Assembly (NCBI GenBank): GCA_041161065.1
Contig: JBEAVE010000013.1
Coordinates: forward strand, 1-64,000
DNA: 64,000 nt
Direction: 5' to 3'
Source of the DNA: DYRG01 sp041161065
Lineage (GTDB): Bacteria; Pseudomonadota; Gammaproteobacteria; Beggiatoales; Beggiatoaceae
Positions within the stretch are counted from its first letter, which is position 1, and every line of letters starts with the position of its first letter. Under the pieces are notes generated by a model. The model made no database searches, was not told the origin of the DNA, and saw only the letters and a list, made by a program, of their open reading frames with translations. Below are positions 1-7,223 of this stretch, in pieces. The position numbers were made by a program, and so were the translations under genes.

Positions 1-157
1 GAACCCGTTGAGCCATTTTTCACTACTTTTAAACTGTTACAATAACGACATCTCATTTTCTTTCCTCTACTTTCCTCTAAATTCTTACATTATATCACTA
101 TTATATGCACCACTACCGAAATTTTTATGTTATTTCACCAACAAAAGGAGCAGTGTG

Positions 158-1192
158 ATGTGTAAGAAACTTTTAGTTTTAGCAATAGGATTATTGAGTG
201 GCTTGAGTTTCACCGTTAATGCGGAAGAACCTGCCACTAAATTGGATAACAACCCCCCTAAATTGTCTTTGCAAAGATGTGCCGAGTTGTTTCCTAATAT
301 GGAGCAAAAAGTTCAACAAGAGGTTCGTGAGGAAAAGATCGAACGGTTAGCATTGGTAATTGGAAATCAAGCCTATGAAGGAAATCCTGAAGACCCAACT
401 GATAGAAGATGGGCGCGTTTGGGTAAAACAGAAACCGACGCGGCGGCAATGAAAACGGAATTTAGTCAGCACGATTTCCACGTTTTACAGAAAAACAACG
501 TTGAGAAAAAAGACCTCGATCGGTTGGTTTGTAAAATGGGTTTTATCTTAAAACATAGCCCCGTCAAAACTGCCGCGTTTTATTATTCAGGTCACGGATT
601 ACAAAATGTGATTGTTCCTAAGGATATGGAAACAACCAAAGCTAATGATCCAAAAGCCTTTTCTGTGGATAACATTATCGAAGTTATGAATGATAGCCAT
701 AAACAAAATCCCTTTGTGAGAGAAGGTTCGATTGAAAGAAACCATATTGTGTTGCTCGATTCGTGCCGTAATGGTGGAAACGGAAAAGGGGGTAAAGGCG
801 TGAAGCCGATGGCGGGTCGTAATGGATTAGTCGGGGATAAAGAAGCCTCAGGCGGCGTTTTAACTTCAAATCGCCCAACCAACTTAATTGTGAGTTATGC
901 GGCTGCACCCGATCAAAGTGCGTATGAAGACCCCAACACGCCCCATAGTTTCTACACGCATGCGTTGCTCAATCATTTGTTTAAACCCAGTATTTCTGTA
1001 AAAACCGCATTAGACGAAGTGCGCGACAGCGTGTACAACGATACCCACTCCTTTATCGTTGAACGTCAAAAAGACCCTCAAACGGCGGCTGAATTCAAAA
1101 ACTCTCAACCTCAACAAATCTCAAATGATGACGCGGTAAGAGATTTCTATTTGGCAGGACAGCAAGAACTTAAACCCACGATTACCAATTAA
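158..1192 (+). CDS. Secreted caspase-like (C14 family) peptidase
   Basis: Cysteine peptidase of the caspase/metacaspase fold, predicted to act outside the cytoplasm. The start at 158 follows an AAAGGAG box and opens a classic signal peptide (MCKKLLVLAIG..., likely cut after VNA, residue 22). The reading frame continues upstream to position 8, but that stretch has no ribosome site. The p20-like core runs from about residue 64 (LALVIGNQAY) and carries the catalytic dyad: His146 in YYSGHG and Cys203 in LLDSCRNGG. SYAAAPDQSAYED and SFYTHALL follow as in bacterial C14 proteins. No second domain (TPR, repeat or membrane anchor) is visible. A good terminator follows, so it is separate from the RAMP genes downstream. 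Substrate unknown; family assignment is firm. Confidence 0.85.
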   Translation: MCKKLLVLAIGLLSGLSFTVNAEEPATKLDNNPPKLSLQRCAELFPNMEQKVQQEVREEKIERLALVIGNQAYEGNPEDPTDRRWARLGKTETDAAAMKTEFSQHDFHVLQKNNVEKKDLDRLVCKMGFILKHSPVKTAAFYYSGHGLQNVIVPKDMETTKANDPKAFSVDNIIEVMNDSHKQNPFVREGSIERNHIVLLDSCRNGGNGKGGKGVKPMAGRNGLVGDKEASGGVLTSNRPTNLIVSYAAAPDQSAYEDPNTPHSFYTHALLNHLFKPSISVKTALDEVRDSVYNDTHSFIVERQKDPQTAAEFKNSQPQQISNDDAVRDFYLAGQQELKPTITN

Positions 1193-1208
1193 TCATAATT
1201 TGTTCATT

Positions 1209-1238
1209 AAAAGGCGGAGAATACAGCCGCCTTTTTTT
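1209..1238 (+). terminator. Rho-independent terminator of the caspase-like gene
   Basis: A 9-bp stem, AAAAGGCGG (1209-1217) with CCGCCTTTT (1227-1235), has a 9-base loop and runs into a T tract. It lies 17 bases after the caspase-like stop codon. Confidence 0.85.
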
Positions 1239-1330
1239 GTGGTTGTTACTTACTGATTTCGTTTTTTTATAGTGCAATTCCTGCAAATATAGTGTAATGT
1301 GGTGACGAATAAATTTAAAGGAGACACGAG

Positions 1331-1402
1331 ATGAGTTATAGTGCAGATTTGAGAAAAAAGTGATAGCGTTTATTAGAGAGAACAAGCATAAAAATCAAAC
1401 CA
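1331..1402 (+). pseudogene. Fossil 5' end of an IS630-family transposase
   Basis: An ATG at 1331, preceded by AAAGGAG, encodes MSYSADLRKK and then hits a stop. Adding one A to the A run at 1354-1359 restores the frame and continues as VIAFIRENKHKNQ. The MSYSxDLRKKVIxFI start is the usual N-terminus of IS630 transposases (family knowledge). Nothing of the helix-turn-helix or DDE domains remains; the frame runs into the ribosome site of the RAMP gene at 1416. The AT-rich 1265-1320 stretch may be the left end of the element, but I could not identify a matching right end. A functional programmed frameshift is unlikely because the rest of the gene is missing. Confidence 0.6.
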
Positions 1403-1415
1403 TAAAGGGGGAAAA

Positions 1416-3134
1416 ATGGCTAATTTTTGTTTTAAGTTAATTTTAACAATTCGAGCTCCCGTGTTAAGTCAAGCGGTGGGTGCAAAGCGTTGGCGATTAG
1501 ATACGGCTGCCTTTAAAACAAATGATGAAAAAACCGCCTTACCTGGAACACTAATTCGTGGTAATTTGAAAGAAACTTGGAAATATTTTAATGAGCATTT
1601 TAATCAACAGATTGAAATAGAGAAATGGTTTGGCGAAAAATCCAATAATAATAAAGATGACCCTAATCGTGGTTTATTGCAATTTGATGATTTATGGATT
1701 GCAAATAAGCCAGATAATTCAGATAAACAACGCTATCGAATTCAACATAATCCAGAAACAGGAACAGTCAAAGAAGTGGCGTTGCAAGTTATTGAATCTC
1801 CTTTTGATAGTGGCGAAAAAATTGAATTTATAGGAAACATTGTTGTGAATCAAATTTCTCAACAAGAAGCAAATGATCTAAAAAAATGGTTGAAGAAAGG
1901 ATTTGAATTTGTGCCTGCGGTGGGTGCATTTAAAGGTGTTGGTTTTGGGAAGATCATAAAAGTAGAGTGTGTTTGTAATGAAATACTAATAAAGCCCAAA
2001 AAATATGATTTAACTAAAGATCGTTTTGGGATAAGAATGAAATTAGATCGTCCATTTTGTTTTGCGAAACATCGGAGCGGCGATAATGATGGAGAAACAA
2101 ATAACACATTTTATTCAGAAGAGTTTATTTCTGGCGGTGTAATAAAAGGCGCAATTGCAGAGAAACTAGAAGGTTTTCCTTTAGAAAAAATCCATATTAC
2201 CCATGCTTTGCCTGTTGAGGAAAATAAAGATCAACGTCCGATAGCAATTCCTCTAAGTTGGGTTATAAATCCTAAAGAAAAAGAGCAGTTTTATGATATA
2301 AGTCATAAAGAAAAAGCAGGGTTAATTAATCAAACTGCGCCGACATTTCAAGCCGATTGGAAATATGAAACTTGGAAGAAAGCAAAAGAAATCGCTGGTT
2401 GGGTTGATTTGTCGCATACTTTAAGAATGCACACTGCAATTGATCCTGAGAAAAGAACAAGTGAAGACGGTCAATTGTTTGCAATGGATTGTGTTGAGGT
2501 TGAACAACGCGAATGGTTAGCTAATATTACTTTTGATAAATCTATTTCTAATGATCAAAAGAAACAGTTTTTAGAAACGTTAGGCAGTTGTTTAGATAAT
2601 TTGGGAAAAACGAAAGCACGAGCGACCATTGAAATTGGTGATCCTTTTAAATTTAAAGGTGAGCAAAAAGAATTAAAATCTCCTTATGTTGTAGTATTAC
2701 AAAGTGCAGCGCGATTGTTGCCGCATGAATATTTGGATAAAGAAAAAGATTTGAAAGAAATCTATAATCAAGTTTGGCAGGAAATTTCAGGTAATTCATT
2801 GAAATTAATTAATTTTTTCGCACAACAACAATTAAGTGGTGGACAGTATATTTATCGACGTTTTCAACAAAATGAACCTTATAATCCAGAGATTTTAACT
2901 TTAGCGGGAAGCGTGTTTGTTTTAAAAGCAATAAACGAAGAAAAAGCAACAAAATTATTAGAAGAATGGCAAATATGGGGGTTGCCGATTCACGATAAAA
3001 TTTTATATCAAGATGATTGGAGCAAAACGCCGTACACAAGAAATAACGGGTACGGAGAAATTGTGGTGAATGGGTGTGTTTCTGAGGTTAAAAAACCCGC
3101 TCAAGAAGAATGGTTAGAAATAGAGGAAAATTAA
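1416..3134 (+). CDS. Tandem-domain RAMP protein, Csx10-like second half (orphan type III CRISPR effector subunit)
   Basis: A 572-residue protein of the RAMP (Cas5/Cas7) superfamily, apparently with two ferredoxin-like units. Unit 1 has the loop-helix TALPGTLIRGN (40-50), LQFDDLW and a glycine-rich segment AVGAFKGVGFGK (168-179). Unit 2 starts near residue 203 with FISGGVIKGAIA (237-248), RMHTAID (337-343) and GQLF (352-355), which recall the type III-D subunit Csx10 (recalled, not searched). RAMP proteins bind CRISPR RNA along a type III backbone. The start follows AAAGGGGGAAA directly downstream of the IS630 remnant. One base separates its stop from the next RAMP gene, so the two form an operon. 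No cas10, cas6, cas1/2 or repeats are in the window. RAMP membership is confident; subtype and activity are not. Confidence 0.7.
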   Translation: MANFCFKLILTIRAPVLSQAVGAKRWRLDTAAFKTNDEKTALPGTLIRGNLKETWKYFNEHFNQQIEIEKWFGEKSNNNKDDPNRGLLQFDDLWIANKPDNSDKQRYRIQHNPETGTVKEVALQVIESPFDSGEKIEFIGNIVVNQISQQEANDLKKWLKKGFEFVPAVGAFKGVGFGKIIKVECVCNEILIKPKKYDLTKDRFGIRMKLDRPFCFAKHRSGDNDGETNNTFYSEEFISGGVIKGAIAEKLEGFPLEKIHITHALPVEENKDQRPIAIPLSWVINPKEKEQFYDISHKEKAGLINQTAPTFQADWKYETWKKAKEIAGWVDLSHTLRMHTAIDPEKRTSEDGQLFAMDCVEVEQREWLANITFDKSISNDQKKQFLETLGSCLDNLGKTKARATIEIGDPFKFKGEQKELKSPYVVVLQSAARLLPHEYLDKEKDLKEIYNQVWQEISGNSLKLINFFAQQQLSGGQYIYRRFQQNEPYNPEILTLAGSVFVLKAINEEKATKLLEEWQIWGLPIHDKILYQDDWSKTPYTRNNGYGEIVVNGCVSEVKKPAQEEWLEIEEN

Positions 3135-3135
3135 A

Positions 3136-4569
3136 ATGGATTCTTATATTCGAGTACGCATTAAAGGTACATTAGAAACGCTAAGTGCTTTGCATATTAG
3201 TAGTGGCGAGGAAGAGGAATATAAAGACAAAGAAAATGAATCACGGCATTATGCGCAATTGTGTTTAAATGTAGATAAGAAACCGTTTATTCCAGCCTCA
3301 ACCATTCGAGGTGTTTTGAGAGGGTTTGCTAGAAATTATGATATTAGTGTCGCCGAGTGTTTATTTGGTTATAGCAATGATGATAAAAATAGAGTAAGTG
3401 GAAAATTGCGTTTTTATGATGCACCTTTATTAAAATTAAATCTTTCAGAGGAATCATTAAAGAATCATGAAAATCAACAAAAAATTTATAAAAATCAAGG
3501 GCTTATTGGTTTTAGAATTGCGTTAAATGCGCGTTTAGGCATTGCAGAAGAGAACAAATTATTTGCATCTGAATATGTGCCAGCGGGTTCAACGTTTGAG
3601 GTTGAATTAGAAGCAGATGAGATTAATGAAACTGATTTGAAAGATATTTTAGGTTTGTTAAATTGTTTTGATGGAACTGAGCAAGCTACTTTAGGAAAAG
3701 GAATAAATCAAAATCAAGGAAAAGTTCAATGGAAATGTGAAGAAATTACTTATTTAGATTCAGAACAAATAGCTAATTGGTTAAATGATTTAAATGGCGC
3801 GTTAAAATATACCGTTTTGAAAGGAATTGAACCTTCTCAAATTAAACCTAAAAAGTCGTTGAAAAGTCTCAAAGTAGAATTAACGTTTTCTGCGCCGTTT
3901 TTGGTAAATGATGCATATTTGGTGAAAGAAAAGAATGAAAATAATAGTCAAGAAGAAAATGAAAAGATTCACGATTTAGAATTTAGTCGTTTGCCAAATG
4001 GAGAACCGATTATTCCTGCGAGTAGTTTGCGAGGGATTTTACGCGGGCAATGTCAAAAAATTTTAAATACCCAATTTTCAAATCCACCAAGTTTAGATAA
4101 TATATTTGGATCAACAGAGAAACGTAGTTTATTGTGGATAACAGATGCGGTTGGAAAATTGAAAGAAAATCACGAGCAAATGTTTAATGCAATTGATCGT
4201 TTCACGGGAGGAACAAAAGATAATGCGCTTTATCAAATCAATGCGGCACACGAACAGGTTTTAACCGCAACGATTTATTTAGATGACAAACGTGAATTAG
4301 AAGATTGGGAAAAGGGTTTGTTATTATTGGTTGCTCGTGATGCGTTAGAAGGCGATTTGGCGTGTGGTTGGGGGAAAGCACGGGGATTTGGTACGTTTAA
4401 AGCAACTTTATTTGATCCAGATAAACAACTGCCGATAACAACGTGGGAGAATTTAATTGAGAAAGTGGGAATTGAAAATGCCGAGAAGTGGCTCACCGCT
4501 AATCACTACCTAATAATGATGATCACCTTTTATAAAAAGTTGCGTTATAATGACGCAGTTTTAACTTGA
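3136..4569 (+). CDS. Tandem Cas7/Csm3-like RAMP protein
   Basis: A 477-residue protein made of two Csm3/Cas7-like units. Unit 1 has SALHISSGEEEE (17-28), PFIPASTIRGVLRG (50-63), CLFG (75-78) and RFYDAPLL. Unit 2 repeats the pattern with PIIPASSLRGILRG (about 292-305), NIFGS, DRFTGGT and the C-terminal glycine-rich loop GWGKARGFGTF (about 411-421), which contacts crRNA in Cas7 proteins. Fused Cas7 units are known in types III-D and III-E. In canonical Csm3 an early Asp cleaves target RNA; I cannot assign one here. The last 20 or so residues look unlike the family and overlap a hairpin, so the original 3' end may be lost. Co-transcribed with the RAMP gene upstream. Confidence 0.75.
   Translation: MDSYIRVRIKGTLETLSALHISSGEEEEYKDKENESRHYAQLCLNVDKKPFIPASTIRGVLRGFARNYDISVAECLFGYSNDDKNRVSGKLRFYDAPLLKLNLSEESLKNHENQQKIYKNQGLIGFRIALNARLGIAEENKLFASEYVPAGSTFEVELEADEINETDLKDILGLLNCFDGTEQATLGKGINQNQGKVQWKCEEITYLDSEQIANWLNDLNGALKYTVLKGIEPSQIKPKKSLKSLKVELTFSAPFLVNDAYLVKEKNENNSQEENEKIHDLEFSRLPNGEPIIPASSLRGILRGQCQKILNTQFSNPPSLDNIFGSTEKRSLLWITDAVGKLKENHEQMFNAIDRFTGGTKDNALYQINAAHEQVLTATIYLDDKRELEDWEKGLLLLVARDALEGDLACGWGKARGFGTFKATLFDPDKQLPITTWENLIEKVGIENAEKWLTANHYLIMMITFYKKLRYNDAVLT
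4534..4562 (+). terminator. Terminator-like hairpin inside the end of the second RAMP gene
   Basis: TGCGT (4541-4545) pairs with ACGCA (4553-4557), flanked by an A run and a TTTT run that can extend the stem. It lies within the last codons of the RAMP frame rather than after the stop, which suggests that frame runs on into older intergenic DNA upstream of lolA. Confidence 0.4.
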
Positions 4570-4584
4570 ACTTTTGAGAAAGAT

Positions 4585-5220
4585 ATGAAATGGAATAAAT
4601 TAGTATTTGCGGGTTTCTTGGGTTTCACAAGTGCATTAGTTTATGCAGAAGAACCCCCCACGCGCGATGATTTAGAAATCTTTATGCAGGATTTGAAAAG
4701 TTTGCACGCCGATTTTACACAACAAGTGTTATCTACAGAAGGTACGGTTAGAGAAACAAGTACCGGTAAAGTTGATATTGAACGACCGGGTAAATTTTAT
4801 TGGGAATATGAAAAACCCTATCGTCAAACTATTGTTGCGAATGGCGAAAAAATTTGGGTGTATGACAAAGACTTAGCGCAAGTGACAATTAAATCTTTCA
4901 AACAAGCCTTAGGAAGCACGCCTGCATTATTATTTAGTAGTGGAGGGGATTTGAACGAAGCATTTGATATTGAGGAACTAGAAAGCGAAGTTGAAGGAAC
5001 AAGTTTATTTGAATTAATCCCCAAAGATGAACAAGCACAATTTGAATCGATGTATTTGAATTTCGTAAATGGTGGATTGCAAACATTGGAATTGCACGAT
5101 AATTTGGGGCAAACAAGCACCATTTCATTTTTAAATCAACAACGTAATGTACCGATTTCTCCTGAGTTGTTTAATTTTCAACCGCCTGCTGGGGTGGATT
5201 TGATCGACGGCACAAAATAA
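4585..5220 (+). CDS. lolA: Outer-membrane lipoprotein carrier protein LolA
   Basis: Periplasmic chaperone that takes lipoproteins from the LolCDE complex and delivers them to LolB at the outer membrane. The 211-residue length fits the family. A signal peptide (MKWNKLVFAGFLGF..., cut after VYA) is followed by the typical LolA opening with LHADFTQQV, then the diagnostic RPGKFYWEYEKPYRQTIVANGEKIWVYD block and a C-terminal DNLGQ/NVPISPELFNFQPP segment. In many gammaproteobacteria lolA lies between ftsK and rarA; neither is here. It is instead wedged between the RAMP operon and nifE, consistent with local rearrangement. Starts 15 bases after the RAMP stop, with GAGAAAG as a modest ribosome site. 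Confidence 0.93.
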   Translation: MKWNKLVFAGFLGFTSALVYAEEPPTRDDLEIFMQDLKSLHADFTQQVLSTEGTVRETSTGKVDIERPGKFYWEYEKPYRQTIVANGEKIWVYDKDLAQVTIKSFKQALGSTPALLFSSGGDLNEAFDIEELESEVEGTSLFELIPKDEQAQFESMYLNFVNGGLQTLELHDNLGQTSTISFLNQQRNVPISPELFNFQPPAGVDLIDGTK

Positions 5221-5247
5221 AAAAAGCTCTAAAATTGCTCAAAAAGT

Positions 5248-5285
5248 AAAACCACCGCAGTGTATGAAATTGTGGTGGTTTTTTT
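5248..5285. terminator. Bidirectional terminator between lolA and nifE
   Basis: AAAACCACC (5248-5256) pairs with GGTGGTTTT (5274-5282), with a T run on the plus side and an A run on the other, so it can end both convergent genes. Confidence 0.85.
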
Positions 5286-5291
5286 ATGGGT

Positions 5292-6674
5292 TTATTGCAT
5301 AGAAACTAAATGAGGTTTCCAAGGCGGTGTGGATTTCACTGCGTCCCAAATTGGGCTTTCAATCGTTAAAGCCAATTGTCGAGCAAGTTCTAACATTCCT
5401 GTATAACCTGCGTAACCAAATTCCCGTTCTTGATTGATATCCAAAAAAGGAATTCGTGCTTTTAATGCTGTGTAAAGATTTCTTCCGCCAGCGATTAACA
5501 CATCGACTTGATTTTTCTTTACAAAATCGATCAACGCACGGGGATTTCCATCGTCGATCATAATCGCATTTTCACCCATTAATTGACGAATTCGAGCTTT
5601 GTCTTCTTCAGTGGATTTCTTTGTGCCGGTTGCCAAGACATTCATACCCAAATCTTGCAATGCAGAAATCACCGACCACGATTTCACGCCGCCCGTGTAT
5701 AAAAGGACTTTTTTATTTCTCAAACGCTCGCGCCAAGGTTCAAGCAATTCATGGATTTTGCTCTCTTCGCGTGAAATGAGTTGTTCGGTGCGATGGGTTA
5801 AATCTGGATCGCCAATTAATCGAGCAAAATCTCGCAAGGCTTGTGAAACATCAGAAACCCCGTAGAAACTCCCTTCAAACCATTTTGTTCCATACAATTC
5901 CTGCAAACGCCGCGCAACATTGACCATCGCTTTTGAGCACACCATCATGTTCACTTCCGCGCAGTGCATCGATTGGACTTCGTGAAATCGCGCGTCGCCC
6001 GACAACGTGCATAAAACCCTCAAACCTAATTCGTCCAATAATGGCAAAATGTGCCACAATTCGCCCGCGATGTTGTATTCGCCGATTAAGTTGATGTCGT
6101 GGATTTGAAAGGGCGCGGCGGGTTTGGGATCGGCTTGGCGCGTGCCGATGACGTGTTTGACCATCGCTTCGCCGGCGATTCGATTGCCGAGATTTTTTGT
6201 CCCGTAAAACCCCGCGCAATCAATGGGAATCACAGGAACGCCAAAATGTTGCTGTGCTGCTTGGCAAACCGCCCCGAAATCATCGCCCACCAACGCCGGC
6301 ACGCAAGTGTTATAGACAAAAACTGCCGCCGGTTGATAGGTTTCAAGTGCTTGTTTTATCGAATGAAAAAGGCGTTTTTCGCCGCGCCCCATGATCACGT
6401 CTTGTTCGGTTAAATCGGTGGTCATGCCGATGCGAAAAAGGTCTCGCCCCGTTGATTTTGTGCCGCGATTATCCCACGAACTGCCCGCGCAAGCGATTGA
6501 TCCGTGAACAATATGTGCCACATCGGCGATCGGTAAAAGAGCGATTTGCGCCCCGTCAAACGAACAACCGCCCGCCGTCGCCCCGGGTTTTGGACGCGCG
6601 CAGCCCGATTTTTCTTTGGAATTATGCGCACACGCGGGTTCGTCGAGCAACGCCGCCACTTCTGAACTTTTCAT
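5292..6674 (-). CDS. nifE: Nitrogenase iron-molybdenum cofactor scaffold protein NifE
   Basis: NifE pairs with NifN to form the scaffold on which the FeMo-cofactor precursor matures before transfer to NifDK. The ATG at 6674 follows a GGGAG box and gives the family start MKSSEVAALLDEPAC; the frame extends 38 codons further upstream without family character. Conserved cysteines fall at 37, 62 and 124, the positions of the P-cluster-like ligands in Azotobacter NifE (family knowledge), with MVCSKAM later. Most of the domain is standard (ARPKPGATAGGCSFDGAQIA, ACAGSSWDNRG). One small change is IVHGS where Pro is common after HG. It stands alone: no nifN, nifD, nifK or nifX is nearby. Upstream signals point to sigma-54/NifA control. 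The N-terminal half is clearly richer in GC than the rest. Confidence 0.95.
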   Translation of the reverse strand: MKSSEVAALLDEPACAHNSKEKSGCARPKPGATAGGCSFDGAQIALLPIADVAHIVHGSIACAGSSWDNRGTKSTGRDLFRIGMTTDLTEQDVIMGRGEKRLFHSIKQALETYQPAAVFVYNTCVPALVGDDFGAVCQAAQQHFGVPVIPIDCAGFYGTKNLGNRIAGEAMVKHVIGTRQADPKPAAPFQIHDINLIGEYNIAGELWHILPLLDELGLRVLCTLSGDARFHEVQSMHCAEVNMMVCSKAMVNVARRLQELYGTKWFEGSFYGVSDVSQALRDFARLIGDPDLTHRTEQLISREESKIHELLEPWRERLRNKKVLLYTGGVKSWSVISALQDLGMNVLATGTKKSTEEDKARIRQLMGENAIMIDDGNPRALIDFVKKNQVDVLIAGGRNLYTALKARIPFLDINQEREFGYAGYTGMLELARQLALTIESPIWDAVKSTPPWKPHLVSMQ

Positions 6675-6703
6675 GACAATTTTCTCCCAATGTATTTTCC
6701 ATA

Positions 6704-6747
6704 AAAAAACAGCAAACCCCATTCCATCATGGTAATTCGCTGTTTTT
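6704..6747 (-). terminator. Terminator upstream of nifE, ending the slt group
   Basis: Read on the minus strand, AAAAACAGC (6739-6747) pairs with GCTGTTTTT (6705-6713) around a 25-base loop, followed by T residues. It would stop transcripts of the small exported-protein gene before nifE. It overlaps the nifE -12 element. Confidence 0.6.
6711..6726 (-). promoter_or_regulatory. Candidate sigma-54 promoter of nifE
   Basis: On the minus strand TGGAAT-GGGGT-TTGCT matches the -24/-12 consensus TGGCAC-N5-TTGCW, with the required GG-N10-GC spacing. Predicted start of transcription is near 6699, about 25 bases before the nifE ATG and just ahead of its GGGAG site. Confidence 0.6.
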
Positions 6748-6771
6748 AGGTGTTTTTTTGAAAAATTTGAT

Positions 6772-6787
6772 TGTCGCAAACCCAACA
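6772..6787 (-). promoter_or_regulatory. Candidate NifA upstream activator site
   Basis: TGT-N10-ACA (TGT at 6772-6774, ACA at 6785-6787) is an exact NifA-type half-site pair. Its centre lies about 80 bases upstream of the predicted nifE transcription start, a normal position for this enhancer. Confidence 0.5.
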
Positions 6788-6833
6788 AATTGTATTTTAT
6801 GCCTCGTTCACAACAAATAAATTATCTTTCAGT

Positions 6834-7194
6834 TTATTGCAACGGAATCGTTTTATTTGCAATGAGTTGCTTAACAAATAAAGGTGTCACCCAATTTTGG
6901 GGTTGCAATACATTTGTTCCACTTTTAGAAACCGCCGAATATAACGTGTAATTGGTATCTGGATTTTTGAACGGTGATTGTTTCGCACCACTACCAACAT
7001 ACATAGGCTTTGCCGCTGTCGTCGACGGCAAGATCATAATAATAAATACGATCTCGATATTTTGACTGCGCATTTTCAATCGCGTCTGCAATAACACTCA
7101 TTGCAGGATTTTTCGCGGGAGTGATTAAAGGAATGAGTTCTGCGTTCACAGCATTTGCTAACAAACAAATTCCTATCAAACTTTTCTTTAACAA
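6834..7194 (-). pseudogene. Small exported protein, frame broken by one base
   Basis: A TTG at 7194, eight bases after a perfect GGAGG, opens a signal peptide (LLKKSLIGICLLANAVNA) and a short mature protein ending DDSGKAYVCW. In the next frame the sequence continues as VGSGAKQSPFKNPDT... to TIPLQ at 6834. The frames join if one base is removed from TATGTATGTT near 7010, giving KAYVVGSGAK. The repaired product would be about 119 residues. It starts 29 bases after the slt stop, so it is probably co-transcribed with slt. No family recognised. A sequencing error is as likely as a real mutation. Confidence 0.55.
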
Positions 7195-7223
7195 GGGGAT
7201 TTCCTCCATTATGAAATAAAAAA

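Noticed and set aside
8..157. Upstream extension of the caspase-like gene to position 8
   Set aside because: No ribosome site; the extension would bury the clear signal peptide at residue 51.
158..4569. A complete type III-E (gRAMP plus TPR-CHAT) system
   Set aside because: The protease is exported and lacks TPR, the RAMPs are two separate proteins, and a terminator and IS fossil separate them.
5875..6676. Several open frames antisense and parallel to nifE
   Set aside because: They exist because the GC-rich codons of nifE leave few stops; nifE itself is unambiguous.
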